Source: Nageia nagi (Eukaryota; Pinophyta). From it: a stretch of 64,000 nucleotides of DNA. Below are positions 11,855 through 24,345 of this stretch, in pieces. Made by a program: the position numbers and the translations under genes. The notes under the pieces are model-generated. The model did not search any database and was not told the DNA's origin. It worked only from the letters and a program-made list of their open reading frames with translations. Numbering within the stretch: the first letter of the stretch is position 1; every line of letters begins with the position of its first letter. The stretch lies in contig JBITNC010000001.1 of NCBI GenBank assembly GCA_050084985.1, forward strand, positions 103,974,001 to 104,038,000, written 5' to 3'.

Positions 11855-13900
11855 TGTGAAACTACCCTACTCTATACTTAACCCCAAAATTTTAGACCTT
11901 TTTTTTGAAATAATCCTTATGGATAGACTATTATTTGCAAATCTTTTATCCCACATGGACTTTATGATTATGCTCTTCATATTATACATAGATACCACCT
12001 TCCCTAGGTAAGTATTAGGGTACATTCACCATGCAAGCCCACCTCACTTGCATATAGTATCTCATGATGAGCGTGCTCTAATTTTATTTGGCATCCTTAT
12101 TCATATGAGTGTAAGAATTCAGTCTATATTTGTGTTAGACTAGGTTTTGTAGTTTCATTTGAATGTTAAGTCTTAAAACCCATGATTATTAGACCTTTTT
12201 ATTTTGATAAATTATTAAAATATTTGTATCCTTTTTTTACACATAACTTGTAAGTTGCATAATTTAAATTCTAGAAATGATTGTATCAATGTCTTAGGTA
12301 TAACTTCTTTTTGAAATATTTATCTCACAATTGATTTAAAACCCTAACATATGAGTGAGTTAGGTTTGGCATATGTTATCAAGAACATATCCTATTAACT
12401 TTGCAATAGGCTATATGACCATCAATGATTATGTTGAAATTATTGCATGTAATCAAAGATATAATTATGGAATTAAACTATGTTTATTTTGTATTACTAT
12501 ACTATATTGACCATTTATTTATGTACTTTTTACATCCATATCTCTAACTATGTACTAACTTGATCTTTTACTTCAATATTCTTTATTCATCTCAAAAGTA
12601 CTTTCCAAACCCTTTACTCTACATCTTGTATTGTGATTTAGAATACAATGATCATAATTTTTGAAGGGTATGTTAGTTTTTCTCCTTACTAATCCCCTTA
12701 CATCATGATTACATCAAAATAATATCAAATAGTTCAAAACATTATTTATATACATCACATACAATAAGCTTCATGGTAAGAAGAGGACTTCATCCTCTAT
12801 GGTATATCATGTGCTATCCTTTCTTCATGAACCTTTCAAGGTTTCCAAGATAAGTGGTCTTAAGTACTAGGAGATTTCTTTCATGATTATGAGGATCAAT
12901 ATAGCTCTTTGTATGATAAATATGCAACATGCATCACTTCAATGAATAAATTTTCATTCACCATTATACTATATACATATAATCTAAAGAGGTTTTATGC
13001 CTTGTTGAAGCTACCTCCCTTCCTCAATCATAGAGTGTAATTTTATTAAAGGAAATTACTAATATTCATCCAAGATTCAAATAGAGGTTTATCCTTAATG
13101 AAAATTCTTATTAATGGGCCTTTTCAATAAATAGCATATTTGAATACAAACAAGTTTAAAAATCTACCATATTCCATACATCCTCTACTTTTATAAATCT
13201 ACGTCTAATTAATTCAATAGGATTTACATATATATAGAGTATGCATCCTATACTTTTTTCAATAAATCCAATTACAGAGACATTTTTAATTCCATAAGCA
13301 AACTTAAATAAATTTATTAGACTTTTCATTATTAATCCCATAGTCCCTATATTCAATTATGATTATTAAACCAAAAATCTTATTAATTTTTACATGACTT
13401 CCACCTCCTCTATATCATAAATTTGAATAATGTTTTCCATATAATTTATCATTTTAAGTATGGTATGTGAGATTATATTTAAATAAAACTATTAATATAG
13501 GTGCCAATAGAATAGGTAAAAGGGTCTGTGAAGTGATCATCTAAAAAAGAGCTTCATCATTATGAATACATTATTTTATAGCATGCCCCCCATGTGGATA
13601 CCAAAATGCCTCATCATTTGGTAACTCCCTGATCAAATGATCATCTTAAGGGAAATAAGTGAGTTGGGTTTCCAATAGGCTCTTTTAGGTTGATAGGAAT
13701 GCGACTTGTTTCAACTTAATACCTTGCCTTCTTGGTTTCCTAAAATCATACAAAGTACCCATTAGAGATTATTGAAACATTTGATTGAATTCCCTATTAA
13801 CTGGAAGCCTTATAAATGCTAAATATACATAATATATGAATTATATAGGTTAATAAAAATATTATCTAACAATAATCAAATGTATTGACTCAACCCAGAT
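11855..13900 (-). repeat. Probable LTR of the older minus-strand element, right end undefined
   Basis: By position this should be the 5' LTR on the minus strand, ending at 11855 beside the primer-binding site. I could not find its other end or a second copy in the window, so its length is unknown and part of this stretch may be unrelated. No coding signal was seen. Confidence 0.35.
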
Positions 13901-13906
13901 CTTGCC

Positions 13907-14595
13907 CAAGCATGACCTTATGGGCTATATTACATGGAATAGAATAGGAAATCTTGAGTTGAATGTTATTATGGGGAGGGGGTACATTGGGTAAGACCTA
14001 TAAATTTATTTGTAAGGATCCTTATTGAATTTATTCATATGATTATGGTGAGCATAGGATATACACAAAAGAGGCATCAAGCATTCTATCAAAATACTAT
14101 AGTTTCATGGGCTGATATGCCCACTCAATTTGTCCAAGATGGATATATTCCAAAGGTCTATTAGCACCTCATCCAATGGTAAGAATTTAAAAATCCACAT
14201 ATGTATTATATGTAAATACCAAGTATCCTTACCCAAATGCAAACTTATTAAGCATAGTATATATGAAGTGAAAATGTTGAAAAAGTGTTGTCCGAGTTTC
14301 CTACTAAATGTGGACTCCCAATTGTGATACAGGCAACAACATATCCATTTGGAAAGATGTTTTAAAAAACTTCTTTTGTATGTAGTCCCACGTTGAATCA
14401 TAGGAGGATTTGGAGAGTCATGTGGCCTTAGCCAAACTCTCCATTTCTTGCTAGTTTCTATATATGCCATGGAAGATGGTCTTCACTCCAGGAAGCTCAC
14501 ACGATTCTAGGAGCATCACTCCTCCCTATTATATTGGGGTTCCCAAGGCATGTCAAATATAATGAATTAATAATCATATATTTTTTTAAAGGAAA
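13907..14595 (+). pseudogene. Decayed protein of unknown family
   Basis: A single plus-strand frame stays protein-like for about 200 codons without a frameshift, broken by several TAG/TAA stops. It reads GEGVHWVRPINLFVRILIEF, then TQKRHQAFYQN, WADMPTQFVQDGYIPK, EFKNPHMYYM, SENVEKVLSEFPTKCGLPIV, ATTYPFGKMF, RRIWRVMWP, FYICHGRWS and ends LGASLLPIILGFPRHVKYNE. The high share of Trp, Tyr, Pro and Gly and the unbroken frame argue for a real former gene. No transposon catalytic motif is present and I cannot name it. An overlapping 121-codon opposite-strand frame (14105-14470) is its shadow. It could be cargo of a retroelement or a host gene fragment. Confidence 0.55.
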
Positions 14596-16046
14596 GATTT
14601 CCTTCCCATTAATGGGACTATTCATAGGAAATAAGTTAAGCTATAGTAAGTACGTGAATCCCTTAAGTATTATACTTTTATACTAAGTACTATATCACAA
14701 GGTTAGTTTCCTTTTTTTTTTTGTTTGATAAATAAAAACATATAGTACATTACCTCCATTAACTATAAAATGATAATTCATGAAATAATTTTATATGTCA
14801 AGGTATCCAAGAAGAATACTATAAGTTTCACATGTATCAAGCCATGAAAACTAATAAAAATATTAAAATATTCTCTCTATGTAAGGTTATGAGACAAATT
14901 TGTACTTATAGAGTCACATGTTGTTTCCTTCTTATTCAACCATTAAAATATAAAATTAATACCATTCTTTAATACTTTAAAGAACAATATATCATCTAAG
15001 GATTTATATCAAATGCTAGACATAAGATTTTAATATCTAAATGCTAAAATTAAGAGGAAGCACCTATACAATTAAGAAGATACTCCTTTCTCCATGGGTG
15101 TATAGACCAGACTCTTGGAAAGAGAGAAAAATAAATAATGAAAAGACCTTAAGGGTCCCCAAAAATTTATAATCAAAATGTGGTATAATCATTCTAAGGA
15201 AATTACTATTTATCCATCTCATCATTTTTATACGTGGGGTGTGGGGTTTTTAATTTTTTTGTGAGGGGTTTGGGGAAAATTTGTTTGTAGGATCTTATAC
15301 CTTCCAAAATAATTTCACACCTAACATTAGGGAACAAAATATTGTATCTATAATGTTAAACCTAACAAAAAAAGACAAGTTGTGTGGGGTGTTCCTTTCA
15401 ATTATTTTAGCAAGGCACCAAAATAGCCTTGTAATCATCATGAAAGATAAGAAATCCTTTATTTTAAAAATTTATATTTCTCTTAATTTGTTATTGTTGT
15501 AAAATAATTTTCTTTAGTAAAAATTTAAAATTTGAAATGGTGGAATATTCCTTATTTGATAAATTGCTAATTTTAATTTTCCAAAATAATTATAGAAAAC
15601 ACACCACATTCTAAGCATAATATTTACTTACAAAAGTCTCTTTGTCCTACAAGGTAAGCTTTGTTAGTTTACACTCACAATTATTTAAGAATCACACATA
15701 TCACAAGGATTGAAATAAAAAATTAAGATCTATGAAGGATCTTTATGGTTCTATTAGTAATTCAATGCCAATCATTTCCTTGCTCTTACCCATCCATTTC
15801 TGTAACCACCCATCTTGGTTCCCTAAGATATATATCTTGATTCTTTGCTTAATTAAAACTATATCATGTATCACATAAAATCTCTAAGCCAACATCAATT
15901 TTTCATAGATATATCATATAATCATATTTTATTAATCAACTCATGTTCTCGTTCATATTCAAATTTTTTGAAAGTAATGAAATTGAATGGATCATTACAA
16001 AATTTTGAGAAGCATTCAATATTGGAGGTGTAACAAGGTCATGACA
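14596..16046. other. Gene-less stretch
   Basis: AT-rich sequence with homopolymer runs. No domain, LTR end or repeat beyond the one starting at 16047 was recognised. Confidence 0.4.
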
Positions 16047-16296
16047 AGCAGAACAAGGGGATAAGGTGAGAAATCTGAATAGTATAATAAAATAATATCT
16101 TCTTCTATAAATTCATCAATTTTATTTGAATTTTTGAGAGAATTATCTTTTTTCCTACCAAGTGTACACTCTTCACACAATTTTATAATTCTCTATTATG
16201 CATTGCAAAAGAAAAATTCATTGAATGTATAATTATGTCCTACAAGCACTTCACTTTTATAGTCTTTGTAAATGTATTGAAATTTATAGAAGCACC
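16047..16296 (+). repeat. 250-bp direct repeat, copy 1
   Basis: Shares an ordered series of words with 16556-16803: ataataaaataatatc, aaattcatcaat, gagagaat-atctttt, cttcact and tgtattgaaattt. The copies are about 505 bp apart and diverged. Function unknown; it might be part of an LTR. Confidence 0.7.
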
Positions 16297-16555
16297 CATA
16301 TTGATATTTATATATTCTTTTAAATTAATTAATTATTTATTGAAATTGTGATATATTATATTAATTTGTAAATGATGATACAATATTTATAAATTAAAAA
16401 ATGAAATGAATCACCTAATTAAGATTTAAATTAAGGAATTAACAATTTTCATGTCAAAAATTAGAAATCAATTAATTATAGGTCAAGTGTCAAAATAATA
16501 TATCTTAGAATGGATATTACATGTAAATAATAGATAATTCAACATAAGAAAATCC

Positions 16556-16803
16556 AAGGAGAATAAGGGGATCACATGACAAATATGAATGGCATAATAA
16601 AATAATATCCTCTTCTTTAAATTCATCAATTTCATTTCAATGTTTTGAGAGAATGATCTTTTTCCTAGAAAGCACACTAGTCACATAATTCTATGTTATG
16701 GTTTGCAAAAAGGAACATTATTTGAATGCATAACTATGTCTTGCAAGTACTTCACTTGTATAGTTCTTGTACATGTATTGAAATTTGTAGAAGAACCTAT
16801 ATA
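16556..16803 (+). repeat. 250-bp direct repeat, copy 2
   Basis: Second copy of 16047-16296. It ends within about 17 bp of the left end of the MULE at 16820, so the MULE may have inserted at the edge of, or inside, this repeat. Confidence 0.7.
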
Positions 16804-16819
16804 ATATAATTACTTCTAT

Positions 16820-16950
16820 GAAAACTTATGAAAATACCATTATAAGTTCATAAAATTATGGAAGTAACCCCCAATGTTTTAAAATTGCATAAATACCCTT
16901 GAATGTTTTCAAAATTACAAGAATACACCTACATTATTTTCTTACCTTTG
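16820..16950. repeat. MULE terminal inverted repeat, left
   Basis: Contains three spaced forms of an 'aaaatacc / aaatacccttgaatg / gaatacacc' word. These pair with inverted forms at 18745-18861 in the same order. Confidence 0.72.
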
Positions 16951-17689
16951 GGGAATTATTAATTTAGTACAATATATACTTGCATGATTTATTAGTTGAT
17001 GGGTTCTCTATAAGTCTTGTGTATATGCCCAAGTATCTTATACTGACTACATTTGTGTGCTCACTTTTTACATCCAATATCCCTTATGTGTATCTAATAT
17101 TTTGTTGAACATCAAAGTGGTTGGTGTATTTTTGGTACAAGCCTTTTTTCCTCTGATTTAGACTATTTTTATCATTCTTTCATGCTATTAAGTTTGAAAT
17201 TTGATGAGTCAAGGATGAATATATTTGTATATGTATATATTTCAAATGGAATTATTTTATATAGTTGATGATAGAATTATGTATGTTTAGAAAGATATTG
17301 ATAACATGCACACATTGTATACTAGACACCTTCTAGTGTTGGTAAGTACAAATACATTAAATTATAAGTAGATTACTCATGTACCATATTTAGACAAATA
17401 CTAAAATATGACATGGATAATTAGGATAACTTGGTAATGACATGCAAATTATTATGATATTTGAATATGTTTTATTGTGTTCACTAATAATACTCCTAAA
17501 TTCTTGCATGTAATTTCATGTTGCTTAATAAACCACTTCATGAGGTTACTCCTAATGCTTTCAAACATCTACATAATTTGCAGTTCAAGGCCCTTAAGAA
17601 TGCAAGTGTTTAAAGACTTTACACAATTGGACATAAAGTAATAATATCCTTGAGCTTAGAACTATATTGTAGGCTACAAGTATGGTTTT

Positions 17690-18275
17690 TTTCATCATAT
17701 ATGATCCTCAATTTTGGTATAAAGCATACAAATATCCATCATGTGTGATTCAAAATTATCAATCATGTATGTGTACACATCCTTCCAAAGATGTCCAACA
17801 AGTACAAATGTTTTGAATTCTTTTCATAAGTTCTCTACAAGATGTCCCATATACAAAGCATGCTAAGAATTTGAAAATTTTATTACAACACCTTGAATGA
17901 AGCCCTCTTATCATTCCAAAAGGAATATTACTCTTGTACAAAGGAAGGTTTTAGGGTATTCTTCAACTTCATTAAAAACCATAACAAATTGGTGTTATTT
18001 TCAACTTCAATAATTGTAAACATGAGGGGAAAGAGGGTACCCTTTATATTGACACCTATTATAGTAAATAATATGCATAAATACTTTCCTTTAGGGTGCA
18101 TCCCATAAAGACCAATCATAATATGATAATGCATAAAGTTTTGAAGAGCAACATCAAAAGTGATGAAGATACAATAGAAGCAACCATAATCTATCCATTT
18201 GAATTGTACAATATTTATGAGATTTTTGAGCTTAAAGTATGTATAATATTTGGGAGAAAGATGATATGCATCCAT
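17690..18275 (-). pseudogene. MULE transposase relic
   Basis: Transposase cuts and moves the element. The minus-strand frame from 18275 (open for 115 codons) reads NIVQFKWIDYGCFYCIFITFD, then HYHIMIGLYGMHPKGKYLCI, then LFPLMFTIIEVENNTNLLWF and LMKLKNTLKPSF. This matches the D-G-x-H-x-K-G-x-Y ... LFP-x-x-F-x-x-VE-x-EN ... W-x-WFL-x-L core of MULE transposases, except that the usual D of DG is Y here (LYGMHPKG). The next piece (17941-17690) has FSNS, HLVENL, EFKTFVLVGHLWKDVYTYM and FESHM, the region that follows in intact proteins. The N-terminal DNA-binding part and C-terminal zinc finger are not visible. Confidence 0.78.
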
Positions 18276-18333
18276 AAAAGAATTAAGAAGTTGATTGTGA
18301 TCTTTCTATTTTCCTCTCCAATGCTTGCATATA

Positions 18334-18357
18334 AGGTATCATGATATCATGATACCT
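18334..18357. repeat. Perfect 24-bp palindrome
   Basis: The sequence aggtatcatgat is followed at once by its exact reverse complement. It lies inside the MULE just upstream of the transposase relic on the minus strand. Role unknown; chance is possible in AT-rich DNA. Confidence 0.9.
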
Positions 18358-18744
18358 ATGAAGATTTTTAGTAATATTAAGAGGCTTATGGATTAAGGTT
18401 TCTTAAAGATTTGATTGTATGATATAGGTGACCAATTTTATATCATCTTAGTTATTTTTCAAATGCGATCAATTCAAATTTAATATCATCAAACTCATAT
18501 TTGTGTGTGATTGCATCCTACTTTATGGTGGTTTTGAGTGTTGCACTAGTTACATAATCTTTATTCATTTAAAATCCATGGTGAGTGTTATAGTGGTCTT
18601 AATGGATCATATTATGGTTATGCAATGGGATTATGCAATTATAATAGAAATATTACATATGTAGGAGTATCTAGTCTTATTTCAGTAGTTAAAAGGACCA
18701 TGGGAATTTTGAAGGGAAGAACATGAGTAGAAAAGCTTAACAAG

Positions 18745-18861
18745 TATTTTTTATAGGTCTTATAATAATTTTGAAAATGTTGAAGAGTATTTTTATAATT
18801 TCTAAAATCAAGGGGTATTTTCCTCATTTTTGTAAATTATAGAGGTATTTTCATAAGTTTC
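18745..18861. repeat. MULE terminal inverted repeat, right
   Basis: Inverted partner of 16820-16950. Contains aattttgaaaatgttgaagagtat, agg-ggtatttt and gaggtattttcataagttt in order, ending the element. Confidence 0.72.
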
Positions 18862-20955
18862 ACTTGATTCTATTAAAAGTCTTGAAATAATTATTTGCTC
18901 TACCATTTGCAATCAAGAAGTTATTTAAAACTCTTAAAATCCTTTAAAGAATAGTCATTTGAAAGACATACTAAATATTAATAAGAATTCTAATGCAATC
19001 TTCAACCACTAGTTATTATAACTTTAATTATTTTTGGATAAAATGATATAAGTATTAAATAATCTTCAACCACTACTTATTATATGTACATAACTAAGTA
19101 TTCTATGCAACATAATTAAAGAATACATAGAAAACAATCTTACTTTGTATACAAAAAAAAATTAAAAGAATTCAAGATTTTCAAATACAATGGGACTAAT
19201 ATCCAAACAAATAGTTTGAATCAACTCCAAAAGTTTTAGCTTTTTTCAGAAATATTGGTAAAAATAAATAGGAATTTCTAAGTGTTAGGTGATTTTCCTA
19301 GGTTTACAAATACTAATTTTAGTATTCATCCACTAATTTACTATGGTAGGTGAACTTTGTAAGTGTTATGTTAAACTAAATAAGTCAATTGATAATTCAA
19401 ATAAAATGCTCCATGATATAGTTAAGTGAGTATTTTTTGCATCTAGAAGGTGTTATGCCATATATTATAATACATACCACACTTGTTTAATCTCATTTGA
19501 ATCATAACCCTTCATTTTAAATAATAATGACTAAATCATATAGAGTACATGAAATGCCCATGGATCAACTTGATATATTACACTTACTAATAAAACCCCT
19601 TTTCTATTTCATTATCATCATCATTCAATGATTCAGTCATTTATTTTAGTTCTCTTTATGTGTATTTCCTGGGTGTTTCAAGTTTTTCTTCTTATGGGAG
19701 CTCATCACTAGGATTAGAATTCATCATCCTAATATCATGAATCTTCTATTTTTCTCTCTTAGTTACTTTTACATTCAAAGTGCAAGATACATTGCACATT
19801 TCTATCTATTATCTAAAATAATTGGAAAATAGTTCTAATGATTTTAAATCATTAGGTGTTTTAAGTATTATATTTATAGTTATTTGTATTTTACTTATCA
19901 CTTAAGTTTTATTAGTTTTACTACAATGTTAGGATTTTCATCTTACTAATTGTGAGATTTACCCTTAATTAGTTTATTCAGCATAAACATTCATCATCAA
20001 TCAATAATATCAATCATTTTATGATTTCCATGGCCATTATTACTTTTTTTATCAATTGTTTGAATAATTTTATGTGGTTGATAACCTATTGAAAGAGACT
20101 TAATCTTGATGGGTTTAAGACTTAAACAACTTAGGTGACCTTCTCAGATTTGTAGGTATATTTAATAATTTCCTTTCTTTCTTGGAAGCTATGTAATATA
20201 CTTGGAATTTTTGATCTAGAAGATAACTAAGGAACAATCACTCAATAACATAATCATATAGGTAAACCTTAGCAACTTAAACTTAAGTTATTTTATTAAG
20301 TATGAATATAAGGATTAGATATTTTATGTTCTCAATGTAGTATATTTATTTTTTCTTATATTTATTTATTTTTTCATATATTGGAGGATGGATTTTTAAG
20401 GTAATACTAACATATTTTATGAGATGTGTTTACTATCCTTTTAAAAAAAAGATGATCAAAAATAGCAATATAATGAAATGTTTATACTAACCTTTTTTGG
20501 TTACATTTTACAATACTATTTAAAGGATATATACTAAAATTTACATTAAAAAATAAAATAAAATGCTTAAATTTAGCAAATAATTGTAATGCAATCTTTT
20601 AATTTTTTTTGTTAGTTACAAAAAAATATTCAATATATTGCTATAATTTGTTAGTTTGAAATAAAATATATATAATTGATATTTTTTGCCAATAATTTTT
20701 TTCACAATATATCCTTCATTTTTTAATAAACAAAAAAAGGGGGGCTTATTTTTAAGGGTAACAAAAAATATATTTTGAATATAGTACATTGTAATATTTT
20801 TACTATATACAAGTTTTATTACAATACATATATATTAATATATTAATATATTATATATATTATATATATGGGGAGGAAATTGTAAAATATTTTGCAATTC
20901 ATTTTCAATTTTTACAAATTTTTTAAATAATGCCCAACAAGGTGAAGTATTAGGT
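18862..20955. other. Gene-less, extremely AT-rich stretch
   Basis: Poly-A/T runs and a TA-rich block near 20825-20870 dominate. No coding frame, LTR end or primer site was recognised. Confidence 0.45.
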
Positions 20956-21560
20956 AATGGAGAAGCCCTTTCTGTAGTTGGGTGATTTCTCACCTCACTC
21001 TCCTTATCAACATCTTTGTGCCCTCATTTCTCACCTAAAGCAATCCCCAACAAACAACATCACCCTCTTTTGGGCTAGGCTTTGCTATGGGTGCAACCTA
21101 TTCTTGAGGGCTAGGCTAGGTCATTCTCCTCCTACATTCTTCCCTTCCTACTTCTTCCTTTTTTTCTATGCATGGTTTGGAGCGATTGGGAAAGGTATCA
21201 ACGCACTGCATCTCCCCTCCACCATCACATGTGGCATCTCCCCTCCACCCTTAATGCCTAGTATCCATATTAACTTGGCCTTCATCCTCCATTTTTAGCT
21301 CACCCTTTATAGTCTTAGGATTGAGGGATTTGAAACCCCTCACTACTTGCTCTCCTATATGCCTTCTTTCCTACCCTCCAACACCCATTATAAGCCTCCT
21401 CCAATGATTATGCACTAGCTATTAGGTTACACCTCCACCTTTGAAGGCCCCTAGGAGTTTGAGTTGACCTTCCCACACTTTGCCCAAACATTTTTATGAT
21501 GTGTGTCCTCCTCTATGCTTGATCTCCTTGATCTCCATATCCTTTCCTTGTGTGAACTTC
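20956..21560. other. Locally C-rich patch, possibly an LTR or gene fragment
   Basis: Base composition changes sharply to pyrimidine-rich sequence with many CCTCC and CTCACC words. A 106-codon frame is open here (20978-21298), but it reads as low-complexity Leu/Pro/Ser/Phe with no domain, so I do not call it a gene. LTR-like sequence is one explanation. Confidence 0.3.
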
Positions 21561-22199
21561 TTTGAGCCCATGATGTTGATTAAAGAGATGTCCTTTTTTT
21601 CTCTTTTTCATATCAACATTAAATTTAGAAGTACTTATTTATTCCTTGCTTGAAAACTTTGACTTAGAGTGTTTTAGGCAAATTTTTGTTAAAAAATAAC
21701 TAAGTTAAAAAAATTTGGGTATTTGCCTTCCAAATCTATGTACTTTTCATTAAAATCTTCACAGGGTAATGAGATATTTTACTTTTTTAATAGAGACATT
21801 TATTATGTAGTGCATAATTTAAATGCTTTCTCATCATGATATTTTCCATGAATAAAGGAATTTTTTTAGGCAACTTTTAGGCATTAATTCTCTATAGTTA
21901 AAAGAGAATTTTTCATAAAAACATATATATATGGCTAGCACATGCCAAAAGTAATTTTTTATTTACATTAAAAAAATAGGGGCAATTTTTTTAGTAATTT
22001 TTTCCTTGGAAATTTTTTTTAAAGCAATAGTGGTAATTGTTTTATGATAAATTATACAACTAAGCATTTGTTAAAGAATTTTTTTAAAAAAAAAAGGGGT
22101 GAATAATTATGAGTTTCTTTACTTATATTTTTATCCTTTATGCTTAGAATGCATATTTATCTCTTGAAATTTTATGAATTGTTTTACTTAATTTTTTAA

Positions 22200-22475
22200 A
22201 AGCTATGTGAATGATGCATTTTTTTTATGTGCTTAAAGCTTAAATTTTTTAATGCATGCTCAAGGACTTTAATATTTAAGTTAATATTTAGAACTTAATT
22301 TTTGAAATTAATGGTACATGCTTAACTTTAAATAATGCATGGTTATGCTTATTATTTAGAGATTTTAAGTTAATAAATGCATGCTTAGTACTTAATTTTT
22401 AAGTTAATGTTGCATGCTTAGGACTTAATTCCTTAAGTTAAAAGATACATGTTGAGTATTTATCCTTCATGAAAA
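22200..22475 (+). repeat. Degenerate short tandem repeat with GCATGCTTA words
   Basis: The motif (g)catgct-a-gactt-aat-tttaagttaat recurs at about 22253, 22380 and 22414, with weaker copies between. Spacing is irregular, so this is an old array. Confidence 0.55.
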
Positions 22476-23368
22476 GATAACTTATGTAATTTTTTGGAAT
22501 TAATACATACTTATGCTTAAGTATTTCTTATTTGTTTTGCAAATTGAACTTGAGCAGAATATGGACTTGTGTAAAGATATCTTTTAAGGGTTAGTAAACA
22601 AAACCCCTTGGACACTTAGGTTTCAAGTTATGAATGTATGATATTTTATTTATGCTCTTTTATTTCATGTTTCATACTTTGATTTATTTCCTTATGTAAA
22701 TAAAAATGCAAACATTGATATGAGCAACCCCCTAAAATAAACACATCTACATGTACATTCTACAACATGACTTGTTTAGGGAGCCATGAGGTGAGGATAG
22801 ATGAACTAGAGCATGTAAATTTACTGATCCAAGTGGTGAAAAGTTCATACTTCTTAATTGCCCCTAATTCCATATTGTTATGGACATAACTCTATTAAGT
22901 GGATAGGCATGTGTGTAGTGATACCATATATTTGCATATCCATTCAAGAATTATCGTGATAACCTAGGAGAAAAGCTTGGAATCTAATCAAGATTAATAA
23001 TTTGGCCGATTCAATAGACATTAAAACCTTAGAAAATAGCTAGTACTTCTTCTTGTGAGAGTATATTGCTACCTAAGGGGAACTAGTTGAGGATTAGTAA
23101 TACTTGGCCTCCTCTTGTGTGGGCATACAAGTTAAGGCCTAATTTTAGATAAAAAATGAAGCCTCAACAATATCACTCTACATCTATGGTTCTTAAGATA
23201 AGAAATGTATTTGGGAACATGGGTTATTATTTAACATTTGTACTTGTGATTCAAATAAAGCATGTCTTTAGTATTAAATGTAACATGTATTATTTAGTTA
23301 AAACTTAACATTTGATGTTGTTTATTAAAACCACATGCTTATTATTATTTCACATTATTGTGTAGCAA
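22476..23368. other. Gene-less stretch before the copia gag
   Basis: The 5' LTR and primer site of the copia element downstream should lie here or just left. I see neither a TGGTATCAGAGC-like site nor a copy of the sequence that follows its polypurine tracts, so its 5' end is lost or unrecognisable. Confidence 0.4.
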
Positions 23369-24330
23369 ATGGAAGAATCCTTTTTACCTGAACACATTCT
23401 TGATGGTTCCAACTATGAGATTTGGAAACCATAGATGAGAGCTAAATTGTAGATAAGGAAGCTAAGGCAAATAATGAATGAGAACCTTGTACCTCTTACA
23501 AATGAGAAGGCACTAAAAGCTTATAACATAAAGAATGAGTTTCCAACCTCCATAATTTATTGTGTAGTTTCAAATGATGTGCTCCTGATGATATCCTCTT
23601 CAAACTCAACAAAATAAGTATGTGATAAGCTTAAATAAATCTACTTTGATTCAAACTTTTCAAGAAAGTTTATCATTCTCCAATAGTTGCTTCAATTTTA
23701 TCAAGGGGAAGATGAAAATGTGGTTATCTACTTGAAAAAAATCATTGATCTAAGAACCCAACTTGTTGCTTGTGAATGAAATTGAATCAATGATGAGTTC
23801 ATGGTCTTCATCATTCTTCAAAACCTCTCTTCAAAGTTTGGAAACTTTGTAATAGTTATGAAAATAAGGTTTGATGATGAAAAAGAAGTCATCTCTCTTG
23901 AGAATCTATCTAGGCACCTATTGAAGCATGAGGAAACCCTTAACAATAAGGTGTTGATTGCTTCTCCTAAAGATAATAATGTTATCCTTAGTGCAACCAA
24001 AACTCCTTTCAAAAAAAAGTTTAATCATCAAAAGAACTCTTATCCTTCTTTCAAAAAGTTTAAGAAAAGAGGGTAATGGCTACAATAGTAATAGGAACAA
24101 TAGGAACAACAACCACAACAATATGAACTATGGTAACAATAATCATTTCAAGAAAAAAGATAAAAAAAAACAAAGAAAACACTCCTTATCCTAAGAAAAA
24201 GTTTTATGGCAATTATAACTATTATGGCATTCAATGTTATAAACAAATTAATTTATTCAAAAAGAAAAGAGATGAAAAGAATAAAAGAAATAGAAATGTA
24301 AAGAATTAAAAAGAAAATAAAAATATTCAT
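23369..24330 (+). pseudogene. Copia gag relic
   Basis: The frame from ATG 23369 reads MEESFLPEHILDGSNYEIW, a typical copia gag opening (F-x-G-x-NY-x-x-W). It continues through stops to the open piece 23801-24076 (SKFGNFVIVMKIRFDDEK, then LSRHLLKHEETLNNK). A Lys/Asn-rich stretch follows (24077-24190), then FYGNYNYYGIQCYKQ, a ruined CCHC zinc knuckle that has lost most of its cysteines. The early stops KP*M and KL*I are TAG where Trp and Gln are usual. Confidence 0.75.
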
Positions 24331-24345
24331 GCTGGTTTTGCCACA

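Larger units (their letters stand above)
16820..18861 (-). mobile_element. MULE (Mutator-like) DNA transposon remnant
   Basis: The ends are inverted copies of each other over roughly 120-140 bp, and a transposase relic lies between them on the minus strand. The outermost bases read GAAAACTTATGAAAATACC on the left and, reverse-complemented, GAAACTTATGAAAATACC on the right. Long inverted repeats with a repeated xGGGTATTTTxx-like word are typical of MULEs. The expected 9-bp target duplication is not clear: the flanks share only a partial match starting ACTT. Confidence 0.75.

Noticed and set aside
14105-14470. 121-codon open frame on the minus strand
   Set aside because: It lies exactly opposite the coherent plus-strand decayed protein (13907-14595) and reads as a shadow of it.
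20978-21298. 106-codon open frame with many Leu, Pro and Phe
   Set aside because: Low-complexity composition in a pyrimidine-rich patch; no domain, no coherent extension on either side.
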